20,784 nucleotides of DNA from assembly GCF_000003605.2 (NCBI RefSeq), contig NW_003153110.1:1-20784 (forward strand), given 5' to 3'. Shown piece by piece: positions 9,035 to 20,566 of this stretch. Numbering within the stretch: position 1 is the stretch's first letter; the number at the start of each line of letters is the position of its first letter. The translations under genes and the position numbers were made by a program. Origin of the DNA: Saccoglossus kowalevskii (lineage: Eukaryota > Hemichordata > Enteropneusta > Harrimaniidae). The notes beneath the pieces are model-generated. The model ran no database searches and had not been told where the DNA came from. It worked only from the letters and a program-made list of their open reading frames with translations.

Positions 9035-9921
9035 CTTACAGACAGATAACATGGTGGTTTACAGACAATGTATAAAATACCTATTTACAGGCAGATGACA
9101 TGGTGGTTTACAGACAATGTATAAAATACCTCCTTACAGACAGATAACATGGTGAGTCAATGACAATGTATAAAATAACTACTTACAGACAGATAACATG
9201 GTGGTTTACAGACAATGTATAAAATACCTACTTGCAGACAGATGACATGGTGGTTCACAGACAATGTATAAAATACCTACTTACAGACAGATAACATGGT
9301 GGTTTACAGACAATGTATAAAATACCTATTTACAGGCAGATGACATGGTGGTTTACAGACAATGTATAAAATGCCTACTTACAGACAGATAACATGGTGG
9401 TTCACAGACAATGTATAAAATACCTCCTTACAGACAGATAACATGGTGATTCAAAGACAATGTATAAAATACCTACTTACAGACAGATAACATGGTGGTT
9501 CACAGACAATGTATAAAATACCTACCTACTTACAGACAGATAACATGGTGGTTTACAGACAATGTATAAAATACCTCCTTACAGACAGATAACATGGTGG
9601 TTTACAGACAATGTATATAATACCTTACTTACAGACAGATAACATGGTGGTTCACAGACACTGTATAAAATACCTCCTTACAGACAGATGACATGGTGGT
9701 TCACAGACAATGTATAAAATACCTACTTACAGACAGATAACATGGTGATTCACAGACAATGTGTAAAATACCTACTTACAGACAGATAACATGGTGGTTT
9801 ACATACAATGTATAAAATACCTACTTACAGACAGATGACATGGTGGTTTACAGACAATGTATAAAATACCTCCTTACAGACAGATAACATGGTGGTTTAC
9901 AGACAATGTGTAAAATACCTA
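9035..9921. repeat. Recent tandem segmental duplication A, copy 2 (887 bp)
   Basis: Matches 8103-9034, but one unit is missing near 9518. There the sequence reads ATACCTACCTACTT, and the net loss is 45 bp rather than 49. The right end is marked by return to a TTCACAG/CACTG unit where copy 1 instead joins copy 2. The junction at about 9034/9035 lies within a unit (in CTACTTACAG) and can slide by a few bases because both sides are alike. Confidence 0.83.
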
Positions 9922-12275
9922 CTTACAGACAGATAACATGGTGGTTCACAGACACTGTATAAAATACCTCCTTCCAAACAGATGACATGGTGGTTCACAG
10001 ACAATGTATAAAATACCTACTTACAGACAGATGACATGGTGGTTCACAGACAATATATACATTACCTACTTACAGACAGATAAAATGGTGATTCACAGAC
10101 AATGTATAAAATACCTACTTACAGGCAGATAACATAGTGGTTCACAGACAATGTATAAAATACCTCCTTACAGACAGATAACATGGTGGTTTACAGACAA
10201 TGTATAAAATACCTACTTATAAACAGATGACATGGTGGTTTACAGACAATGTATAAAATACCTACTTGCAGACATATAACATGGTGATTCAAAGACAATG
10301 TATGAAACACCTTCTTACAGACAGATGACATGGTGGTTTACAGACAATGTATAAAATACCTACTTACAGACAGATAACATGGTGGTGTACAGACAATGTA
10401 TGAAATACCTACTTACAGACAGATAACATGGTGGTTTAAAGATAATGTATAAAATATCTACTTAGAGACAGATAACATGGTGTTTTACAGACAATCTATG
10501 AAATACCTTAATTACAGACAGATAACATGGTGGTTCACAGACAATGTATAAAATACCTACTTACAGACAGATAACATGGTGGTTTACAGACAATGTATAA
10601 AATAGCTACTTATAAACAGATGACATGGTGGTTTACAGACAATGTATAAAATACCTACTTGCAGACAGATAACATGGTGATTCAAAGACAATGTATAAAA
10701 TACCTACTTACAGACAGATAATATGGTGGTTTACAGACAATGTATAAAATACCTGTTTACAGGCAGATGACATGGTGGTTTACAGACAATGTATAAAATG
10801 CCTCCTTACAGACAGATAACATGGTGAGTCAATGAAAATGTATAAAATAACTACTAACAGACAGATAACATGGTGATTCAAAGACAATGTATAAAATACC
10901 TACTTACAGACAGATAACATGGTGGTTCACAGACAATGTATAAAATACCTACTCACAGACAGATAACATGGTGGTTCACGACAATGTATAAAATACCTAC
11001 TTACAAACAGCTAACATAGTGGTTCACAGACAATGTATAAAATACCTTACTTACAGACAGATAACATGGTGGTTTAAATGCAATGTATAAAATACCTACT
11101 TACAGACAGATGACATGGTGGTTTACAGACAATGTATAAAATACCTCCTTACAGACAGATAACATGGTGGTTTATAGACAATGTATATAATACCTTACTT
11201 ACGGACAGATAACATGGTGGTTCACAGACACTGTATAAAATACCTCCTTACATACAGATGACATGGTGGTTCACAGACAATGTATAAAATACCTACTTAC
11301 AGACAGATAACATGGTGATTCACAGACAATGTGTAAAATACCTACTTACAGACAGACAACATGGTGGTTCACAGACAATATATAAAATACCTACTTACAG
11401 ACAGATGACATGGTGGTTTACAGACAATGTATAAAATACCTCCTTACAGACAGATAACATGGTGGTTTACAGACAATGTATAAAATACCTCCTTACAGAC
11501 AGATAACATAGCGGTTTACAGACAATGTATAAAATACCTACTTACAGACAGATAACATAGTGGTTCACAGACAATGTATAAAATACCTCCTTACAGACAG
11601 ATAACATGGTGGTTTACAGACAATGTATAAAATACCTACTTATAAACAGATGACATGGTGGTTTACAGACAATGTATAAAATACCTACTTGCAGACACAT
11701 AACATGGTGATCCAAAGACAATGTGTGAAACACCTACTTACAAACAGATGACATGGTGGTTTACAGACAATGTATAAAATACCTACTTACAGACAGATAA
11801 CATGGTGGTTTACAGACAATGTATGAAATACCTTACTTACAGACAGATAACATGGTGGTTTACAGACAATGTATAAAATACCTACTTACAGACAGATAAC
11901 GTGGTGGTTTAAAGATAATGTATAAAATATCTACTTAGAGACAGATAACATGGTGTTTTACAGACAATCTATGAAATACCTTAATTACAGACAGATAACA
12001 TGGTGGTTCACAGACAATGTATAAAGTACCTACTTACAGACAGATAACATGGTGGTTTACAGACAATGTATAAAATACCTACTTCCACAAAGATGACATG
12101 GTGGTTTACAGACAATGTATAAAATACCTACTTATAAACAGATGACATGGTGGTTCACAGACAATGTATAAAATACCTACTTACAGACAGATAACATGGT
12201 GGTTTACAGACAATGTATAAAATACCTACTTATAAACAGATGACATGGTGGTTCACAGACAATGTATAAAATACC

Positions 12276-12845
12276 TACTTACAGACAGATAACATGGTGG
12301 TTTACAGACAATGTATAAAATACCTACTTATAAACAGATGACATGGTGGTTTACAGACAATGTATAAAATACCTACTTGCAGACAGATAACATGGTGATT
12401 CAAAAACAATGTATGAAACACCTACTTACAAACAGATGACATGGTGGTTTACAGACAATGTATAAAATACCTACTTACAGACAGATAACATGGTGGTTTA
12501 CAGACAATGTATGAAATACCTTACTTACAGACAGATAACATGGTGGTTTACAGACAATGTATAAAATACCTACTTACAGACAGATAACATGCTGGTTCAC
12601 AGACAATGTATAAAGTACCTACATACAGACAGATAACATGACGGTTTACAGACAATGTGTAAAATACCTACTTACAGACAGATAACATGGTGGTTCACAG
12701 ACACTGTATAAAATACCTCCTTCCAAACAGATGACATGGTGGTTCACAGACAATGTATAAAATACCTACTTACAGACAGATAACATGGTGGTTTACAGAC
12801 AATGTATAAAATACCTACTTGCAGACAGATGACATGGTGGTTTAC
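12276..12845. repeat. Segmental duplication C, copy 1 (paired with 14488-15057)
   Basis: About 570 bp repeated at an offset of 2212 bp. The clearest shared mark is GATTCAAAAACAATG (12397 and 14609), seen nowhere else, followed by a direct join of a consensus unit to the ATGCTGG type 9 unit (12591 and 14803). That join skips types 7 and 8. The shared skip shows that the deletion came before the duplication. Confidence 0.78.
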
Positions 12846-13938
12846 AGACAATGTATAAAATACCTACTTAAAGACAGATAACATGGTGGTTTACAGACAA
12901 TGTATAAAATACCTACTTATAAACAGATGACATGGTGGTTTACAGACAATGTATAAAATACCTACTTGCAGACAGATAACATGGTGATTCAAAGACAATG
13001 TATGAAACACCTACTTACAGACAGATGACATGGTGGTTTACTAACAATGTATAAAATACCTACTTACAGACAGATAACATGGTGGTTTTACAGACAATGT
13101 ATGAAATACCTTACTTACAGACAGATAACATGGTGGTTTAAAGATAATGTATAAAATATCTACTTAGAGACAGATAACATGGTGTTTTACAGACAATCTA
13201 TGAAATACCTTAATTATAGACAGATAACATGGTGGTTCACAGACAATGTATAAAGTACCTACATACAGACAGATAACATGACGGTTTACAGACAATGTAT
13301 AAAATACCTACTTGCAGACAGATGACATGGTGGTTCACAGACAATATATAAAATACCTACTTACAGACAGATAACGTGGTGGTTTACAGACAATGTATAA
13401 AATACCTATTTACAGGCAGATGACATGGTGGTTTACAGACAATGTATAAAATGCCTACTTACAGACAGATAACATGGTGGTTCACAGACAATGTATAAAA
13501 TACATACTTACAGACAGATAACATAGTGGTTCACAGACAATGTATAAAATACCTCCTTACAGACAGATAACATGGTTGTTTTACAGACAATGTATAAAAT
13601 ACCTACTTATATACAGATGACATGGTGGTTTACAGACAATGTATAAAATACCTACTTGCAGACAGATAACATGGTGATTCAAAGACAATGTATGAAACAC
13701 CTACTTACAGACAGATGACATGGTGGTTTACAGACAATGTATAAAATACCTACTTACAGACAGATAACATGGTGGTTTACAGACAATGTATAAAATACCT
13801 ACTTGCAGACAGATGACATGGTGGTTTACAAACAATGTATGAAATACCTACTTACAGACAGATGAAATGGTGGTTTACAGACAATGTATAAAATACCTAC
13901 TTACAGACAGATAACATGGTGGTTTACAGACAATGTAT
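12574..13938. repeat. Segmental duplication B, copy 1 (paired with 15376-16788)
   Basis: About 1.37 kb matched at an offset of about 2801 bp. Rare variants in both copies include CTTAAAGACAG (12867/15669), AATTATAGACAG (13211/16012), GATAACGTGG (13370/16171), CATGGTTGTTTT (13571/16372), TATATACAGATG (13608/16409) and GATGAAATGG (13861/16711). One extra T near 13088 and one missing unit near the right end account for the changes in offset. It overlaps duplication C, so the region was duplicated more than once. Confidence 0.82.
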
Positions 13939-14487
13939 GAAATACCTTACTTACAGACAGATAACATGGTGGTTTACAGACAATGTATAAAATACCTACT
14001 TACAGACAGATAACATGGTGGTTTAAAGATAATGTATAAAATATCTACTTAGAGACAGATAACATGGTGTTTTACAGACAATCTATGAAATACCTTAATT
14101 ACAGACAGATAACATGCTGGTTCACAGACAATGTATAAAGTACCTACATACAGACAGATAACATGACGGTTTACAGACAATGTGTAAAATACCTACTTAC
14201 AGACAGATAACATGGTGGTTCACAGACACTGTATAAAATACCTCCTTCCAAACAGATGACATGGTGGTTCACAGACAATGTATAAAATACCTACTTACAG
14301 ACAGATGACATGGTGGTTTACAGACAATATATAAAATACCTACTTGCAGACAGAAAACATGGTGATTCACAGACAATGTATAAAATACCTACTTACAGGC
14401 AGATAACATAGTGGTTCACAGACAATGTATAAAATACCTACTTACAGACAGATAACATAGTGGTTCACAGACAATGTATAAAATACC

Positions 14488-15057
14488 TCCTTACAGACAG
14501 ATAACATGGTGGTTTACAGACAATGTATAAAATACCTACTTATAAACAGATGACATGGTGGTTTACAGACAATGTATAAAATACCTACTTGCAGACAGAT
14601 AACATGGTGATTCAAAAACAATGTATGAAACACCTACTTACAAACAGATGACATGGTGGTTTACAGACAATGTATAAAATACCTACTTACAGACAGATAA
14701 CATGGTGGTTTACAGACAATGTATGAAATACCTTACTTACAGACAGATAACATGGTGGTTTACAGACAATGTATAAAATACCTACTTACAGACAGATAAC
14801 ATGCTGGTTCACAGACAATGTATAAAGTACCTACATACAGACAGATAACATGACGGTTTACAGACAATGTGTAAAATACCTACTTACAGACAGATAACAT
14901 GGTGGTTCACAGACACTGTATAAAATACCTCCTTCCAAACAGATGACATGGTGGTTCACAGACAATGTATAAAATACCTACTTACAGACAGATAACATGG
15001 TGGTTTACAGACAATGTATAAAATACCTACTTGCAGACAGATGACATGGTGGTTTAC
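14488..15057. repeat. Segmental duplication C, copy 2 (paired with 12276-12845)
   Basis: Matches 12276-12845, including the private GATTCAAAAAC variant and the direct join to the ATGCTGG unit. The match ends where copy 2 has TTTACAAACAATG (about 15059) and copy 1 has TTTACAGACAATG. The following stretch, about 15052-15148, is instead shared with 16625-16721 at an offset of 1573 bp. Confidence 0.77.
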
Positions 15058-15375
15058 AAACAATGTATAAAATGCCTACTTACAGACAGATAACATGGTG
15101 ATTCAATGACAATGTATGAAATACCTACTTACAGACAGATGAAATGGTGGTTTACAGACAATGTATAAAATACCTACTTACAGACAGATAACATGGTGGT
15201 TTACAGACAATGTATGAAATACCTTACTTACAGACAGATAACATGGTGGTTTACAGACAATGTATAAAATACCTACTTACAGACAGATAACATGGTGGTT
15301 TAAAGATAATGTATAAAATATCTACTTAGAGACAGATAACATGGTGTTTTACAGACAATCTATGAAATACCTTAA

Positions 15376-16788
15376 TTACAGACAGATAACATGCTGGTTC
15401 ACAGACAATGTATAAAGTACCTACATACAGACAGATAACATGACGGTTTACAGACAATGTGTAAAATACCTACTTACAGACAGATAACATGGTGGTTCAC
15501 AGACACTGTATAAAATACCTCCTTCCAAACAGATGACATGGTGGTTCACAGACAAGGTATAAAATACCTACTTACAGACAGATAACATGGTGGTTTACAG
15601 ACAATGTATAAAATACCTACTTGCAGACAGATGACATGGTGGTTTACAGACAATGTATAAAATACCTACTTAAAGACAGATAACATGGTGGTTTACAGAC
15701 AATGTATAAAATACCTACTTATAAACAGATGACATGGTGGTTTACAGACAATGTATAAAATACCTACTTGCAGACAGATAACATGGTGATTCAAAGACAA
15801 TGTATGAAACACCTACTTACAGACAGATGACATGGTGGTTTACAGACAATATATAAAATACCTACTTACAGACAGATAACATGGTGGTTTACAGACAATG
15901 TATGAAATACCTTACTTACAGACAGATAACATGGTGGTTTAAAGATAATGTATAAAATATCTACTTAGAGACAGATAAAATGGTGTTTTACAGACAATCT
16001 ATGAAATACCTTAATTATAGACAGATAACATGGTGGTTCACAGACAATGTATAAAGTACCTACATACAGACAGATAACATGACGGTTTACAGACAATGTA
16101 TAAAATACCTACTTGCAGACAGATGACATGGTGGTTCACAGACAATATATAAAATACCTACTTACAGACAGATAACGTGGTGGTTTACAGACAATGTATA
16201 AAATACCTATTTACAGGCAGATGGCATGGTGGTTTACAGACAATGTATAAAATGCCTACTTACAGACAGATAACATGGTGGTTCACAGACAATGTATAAA
16301 ATACATACTTACAGACAGATAACATAGTGGTTCACAGACAATGTATAAAATACCTCCTTACAGACAGATAACATGGTTGTTTTACAGACAATGTATAAAA
16401 TACCTACTTATATACAGATGACATGGTGATTTACAGACAATGTATAAAATACCTACTTACAGACAGATAACATGGTGATTCAAAGACAATGTATGAAACA
16501 CCTACTTACAGACAGATGACATGGTGGTTTACAGACAATGTATAAAATACCTACTTACAGACAGATAACATGGTGGTTTACAGACAATGTATAAAATACC
16601 TACTTGCAGACAGATGACATGGTGGTTTACAAACAATGTATAAAATGCCTACTTACAGACAGATAACATGGTGATTCAATGACAATGTATGAAATACCTA
16701 CTTACAGACAGATGAAATGGTGGTTTACAGACAATGTATAAAATACCTACTTACAGACAGATAACATGGTGGTTTACAGACAATGTAT
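15376..16788. repeat. Segmental duplication B, copy 2 (paired with 12574-13938)
   Basis: Matches 12574-13938 with one additional unit near its right end, the GATTCAATGACAATGTATG unit at about 16672. Substitutions private to this copy include ACAAGGTATAAAAT near 15555, GATAAAATGG near 15975, GATGGCATGG near 16221 and GTGATTTACAG near 16427. These help to date the event relative to duplication A. Confidence 0.8.
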
Positions 16789-17493
16789 AAAATACCTACT
16801 TGCAGACAGATGACATGGTGGTTTACAGACAATGTATAAAATACCTACTTACAGACAGATAACATGGTGGTTTACAGACAAAGTATAAAATACTTACTTG
16901 CAGACAGATGACATGGTGGTTTACAGACAATGTATAAAATACCTACTTACAGACAGATAACATGGTGGTTTACAGACAATATATAAAATACCTAATTGCA
17001 GACAGATAACATGGTGGTTTACAGACAATGTGTAAAATACCTACTTACAGACAGATAACATAGTGGTTCACAGACAATGTATAAAATACCTACTTACAGA
17101 CAGATAACATAGTGGTTCACAGACAATGTATAAAATACCTCCTTACAGACAGATAACATGGTGGTTTACAGACAATGTATAAAATACCTACTTATAAATA
17201 GATGATATGGTGGTTTACAGACAATGTATAAAATACCTACTTACAGACAGATAACATGGTGGTTTACAGACAATGTATGAAATACCTTACTTACAGACAG
17301 ATAACATGGTGGTTTACAGACAATGTATAAAATACCTACTTACAGACAGATAACATGGTGGTTTAAAGATAATGTATAAAATATCTACTTAGAGACAAAT
17401 AACATGGTGTTTTACAGACAATCTATGAAATACCTTAATTACAGACAGATAACATGCTGGTTCACAGACAATGTATAAAGTACCTACATACAG

Positions 17494-17986
17494 ACAGATA
17501 ACATGACGGTTTACAGACAATGTATAAAATACCTACTTACAGACAGATGACATGGTGGTTTACAGACAATGTATAAAATACCTACTTATAAACAGATGAC
17601 ATGGTGGTTTACAGACAATGTATAAAATACCTACTTGCAGACAGATAACATGGTGATTCAAAGACAATGTATGAAACACCTACTTACAGACAGATGACAT
17701 GGTGGTTTACAGACAATGTATAAAATACCTACTTACAGACAGATAACATGGTGGTTTACAGACAATGTATGAAATACCTTACTTACAGACAGATAACATG
17801 GTGGTTTACAGACAATGTATAAAAATACCTACTTACAGACAGATAACATGGTGGTTTAAAGATAATGTATAAAATATCTACTTAGAGACAGATAACATGG
17901 TGTTTTACAGACAATCTATGAAATACCTTAATTACAGACAGATAACATGGTGCTTCACAGACAATGAATAAAATACCTACATACAG
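17494..17986. repeat. Complete 10-unit HOR copy, 493 bp
   Basis: Types 10, 1, 2, 3, 4, 5, 6, 7, 8 and 9 in order, closing at the next ATGACGG unit. It is 493 bp because one A-run in type 6 has an extra A near 17820. Type 9 here has the GCTTCACAG form and a private AATGAATAAAATAC. The type 8 to type 8 spacing around it is 492 bp twice in a row (17408, 17900, 18392), the most regular stretch in the window. Confidence 0.87.
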
Positions 17987-18823
17987 ACAGATAACATGAC
18001 GGTTTACAGACAATGTATAAAATACCTACTTACAGACAGATGACATGGTGGTTTACAGACAATGTATAAAATACCTACATATAAACAGATGACATGGTGG
18101 TTTACAGGCAATGTATAAAATACCTACTTGCAGACAGATAACATGGTGATTCAAAGACAATGTATGAAACACTTACATACAGACAGATGACATGGTGGTT
18201 TACAGACAATGTATAAAATACCTACTTACAGACAGATAACATGGTGGTTTACAGACAATGTATGAAATACCTTACTTACAGACAGATAACATGGTGGTTT
18301 ACAGACAATGTATAAAATACCTACTTACAGACAGATAACATGGTGGTTTAAAGATAATGTATAAAATATCTACTTAGAGACAGATAACATGGTGTTTTAC
18401 AGACAATCTATGAAATATCTTAATTACAGACAGATAACATGGTTGTTCACAGACAATGTATAAAGTACCTACATGCAGACAGATGACATGGTGGTTCACA
18501 GACAATGTATAAAATACCTACTTACAGACAGATAACATGGTGGTTTACAGACAATGTATAAAATACCTACTTACAGACAGATAACATGGTGGTTTACAGA
18601 CAATGTATGAAATACCTTACTTACAGACAGATAACATGGTGGTTTACAGACAATGTATAAAATACCTACTTACAGACAGATAACATGGTGGTTTAAAGAT
18701 AATGTATAAAATATCTACTTAGAGACAGATAACATGGTGTTTTACAGACAATCTATGAAATACCTTAATTACAGACAGATAACATGGTGCTTCACAGACA
18801 ATGTATAAAATACCTACATACAG

Positions 18824-19315
18824 ACAGATAACATGACGGTTTACAGACAATGTTTAAAATAACTACTTACAGACAGATGACATGGTGGTTTACAGACAAT
18901 GTATAAAATACCTACTTATAAACAGATGACATGGTGGTTTACAGACAATGTATAAAATACCTACTTGCAGACAGATAACATGGTGATTCAAAGACAATGT
19001 ATGAAACACTTACACACAGACAGATGACATGGTGGTTTACAGACAATGTATAAAATACCTACTTACAGACAGATAACATGGTGGTTTACAGACAATGTAT
19101 GAAATACCTTACTTACAGACAGATAACATGGTCGTTTACAGACAATGTATAAAATACCTACTTACAGACAGATAACATGGTGGTTTAAAGATAATGCATA
19201 AAATATCTACTTAGAGACAGATAACATGGTGATTTACAGACAATCTATGAAATATCTTAATTACAGACAGACAACATGGTGGTTCACAGACAATGTATAA
19301 AGTACCTACATACAG
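18824..19315. repeat. Complete 10-unit HOR copy, 492 bp
   Basis: Again all ten types in order. Private variants are GTTTAAAATAACTACTT in type 10 (also near 3668), CACTTACACACAG in type 3, GTCGTTTACAG in type 6 and GTGATTTACAG in type 8. The shared AATGTTTAAAATAAC in type 10 at 3649 and 18834 links this copy to one 15 kb upstream. Confidence 0.87.
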
Positions 19316-19857
19316 ACAGATAACATGACGGTTTACAGACAATGTATAAAATACCTACTTACAGACAGATGACATGGTGGTTTACAGAAAATGTATAAAA
19401 TACCTACTTGCAGACAGATGACATGGTGGTTCACAGACAATGTATAAAATACCTACTTATAAACAGATGACATGGTGGTTTACAGACAATATACAGAATA
19501 CCTACTTGTAGACAGATAGCATGGTGATTCAAAGACAATGTATGAAACACCTACTTACAGACAGATGACATGGTGGTTTACAGACAATGTATAAAATACC
19601 TCCTTACAGACAGATAACATGGTGGTTTACAGACAATGTATGTAATACCTTACTTACAGACAGATAACATGGTGGGTTTACAGACAATGTATAAAATACC
19701 TACTTACAGACAGATAACATGGTGGTTTAAAGATAATGTATGAAATATCTACTTAGAGACAGATAACATGGTGTTTTACAGACAATCTATGAAATATCTT
19801 AATTACAGACAGATAACATGGTGGTTCACAGACAATGTATAAAGTACCTACATACAG
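19316..19857. repeat. HOR variant with 11 units, about 542 bp
   Basis: The order of the HOR is kept, but there is one more unit between type 10 and the GATTCAAAG unit. It lies in a group reading CAGAAAATG with TTGCAG, then TTCACAG with TATAA, then ATATACAGAATACC. Types 5 and 6 are the GTATGTAATACCTT and GTGGGTTTACAG forms. A 3-bp addition giving ATGATGGTGG lies just beyond, at about 19917. Confidence 0.75.
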
Positions 19858-20326
19858 ACAGATAACATGACGGTTTACAGACAATGTATAAAATACCTAC
19901 TTACAGACAGATGACATGATGGTGGTTTACAGAAAATGTATAAAATACCTACTTGCAGACAGATGACATGGTGGTTCACAGACAATGTATAAAATACCTA
20001 CTTATAAACAGATGACATGGTGGTTACAGACAATGTACAAAATACCTACTTGCAGACAGATAGCATGGTGATTCAAAGACAATGTATGAAACACCTACTT
20101 ACAGACAGATGACATGGTGGTTTACAGACAATGTATAAAATACCTCCTTACAGACAGATAACATGGTGGTTTACAGACAATGTATGTAATACCTTACTTA
20201 CAGACAGATAACATGGTGGTTCACAGACACTGTATAAAATACCTCCTTACAGACAGATGACATGGTGGTTCACAGACAATGTATAAAATACCTACTTACA
20301 GACAGATAACATGGTGATTCACAGAC

Positions 20327-20524
20327 AATGTATAAAGTACCTACATACAGACAGATAACATGACGGTTTACAGACAATGTATAAAATACCTACTTACAGA
20401 CAGATGACATGGTGGTTTACAGACAATGTATAAAGTACCTACATACAGACAGATAACATGACGGTTTACAGACAATGTATAAAATACCTACTTACAGACA
20501 GATGACATGGTGGTTTACAGACAA
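20327..20524. repeat. 98-bp dimer carrying the ATGACGG unit, in tandem
   Basis: The stretch from the GTATAAAGTACCTACATACAG tail through the ATGACGG unit to the following GATGAC unit occurs twice in a row, with TGACGG at 20361 and 20459, exactly 98 bp apart. This is the closest pair of ATGACGG units in the window and looks like a recent two-unit duplication. Confidence 0.75.
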
Positions 20525-20566
20525 TGTATAAAATACCTACTTATAAACAGATGACATGGTGGTTTA

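Larger units (their letters stand above)
7981..12630. repeat. HOR-poor domain of the array
   Basis: Across about 4.65 kb there is no ATGACGG unit, although the rest of the window has one every 0.3-1.5 kb. Type 7-8 pairs occur only twice, near 10433 and 11909. The region is instead rich in units with TTCACAG, CCTCCTTACAG, TATTTACAGGCAG, GTGAGTCAATGA and GATTCAAAG with GTATAAAATAC. Much of its left half is one tandem duplication (8103-9921). No gene or unique sequence lies in this interval. Confidence 0.75.

Noticed and set aside
7981-12630. A transposon or unique insertion as the cause of the HOR-poor domain
   Set aside because: The 49-bp unit continues without a break through the domain; there are no terminal repeats, target-site duplications or non-satellite bases.
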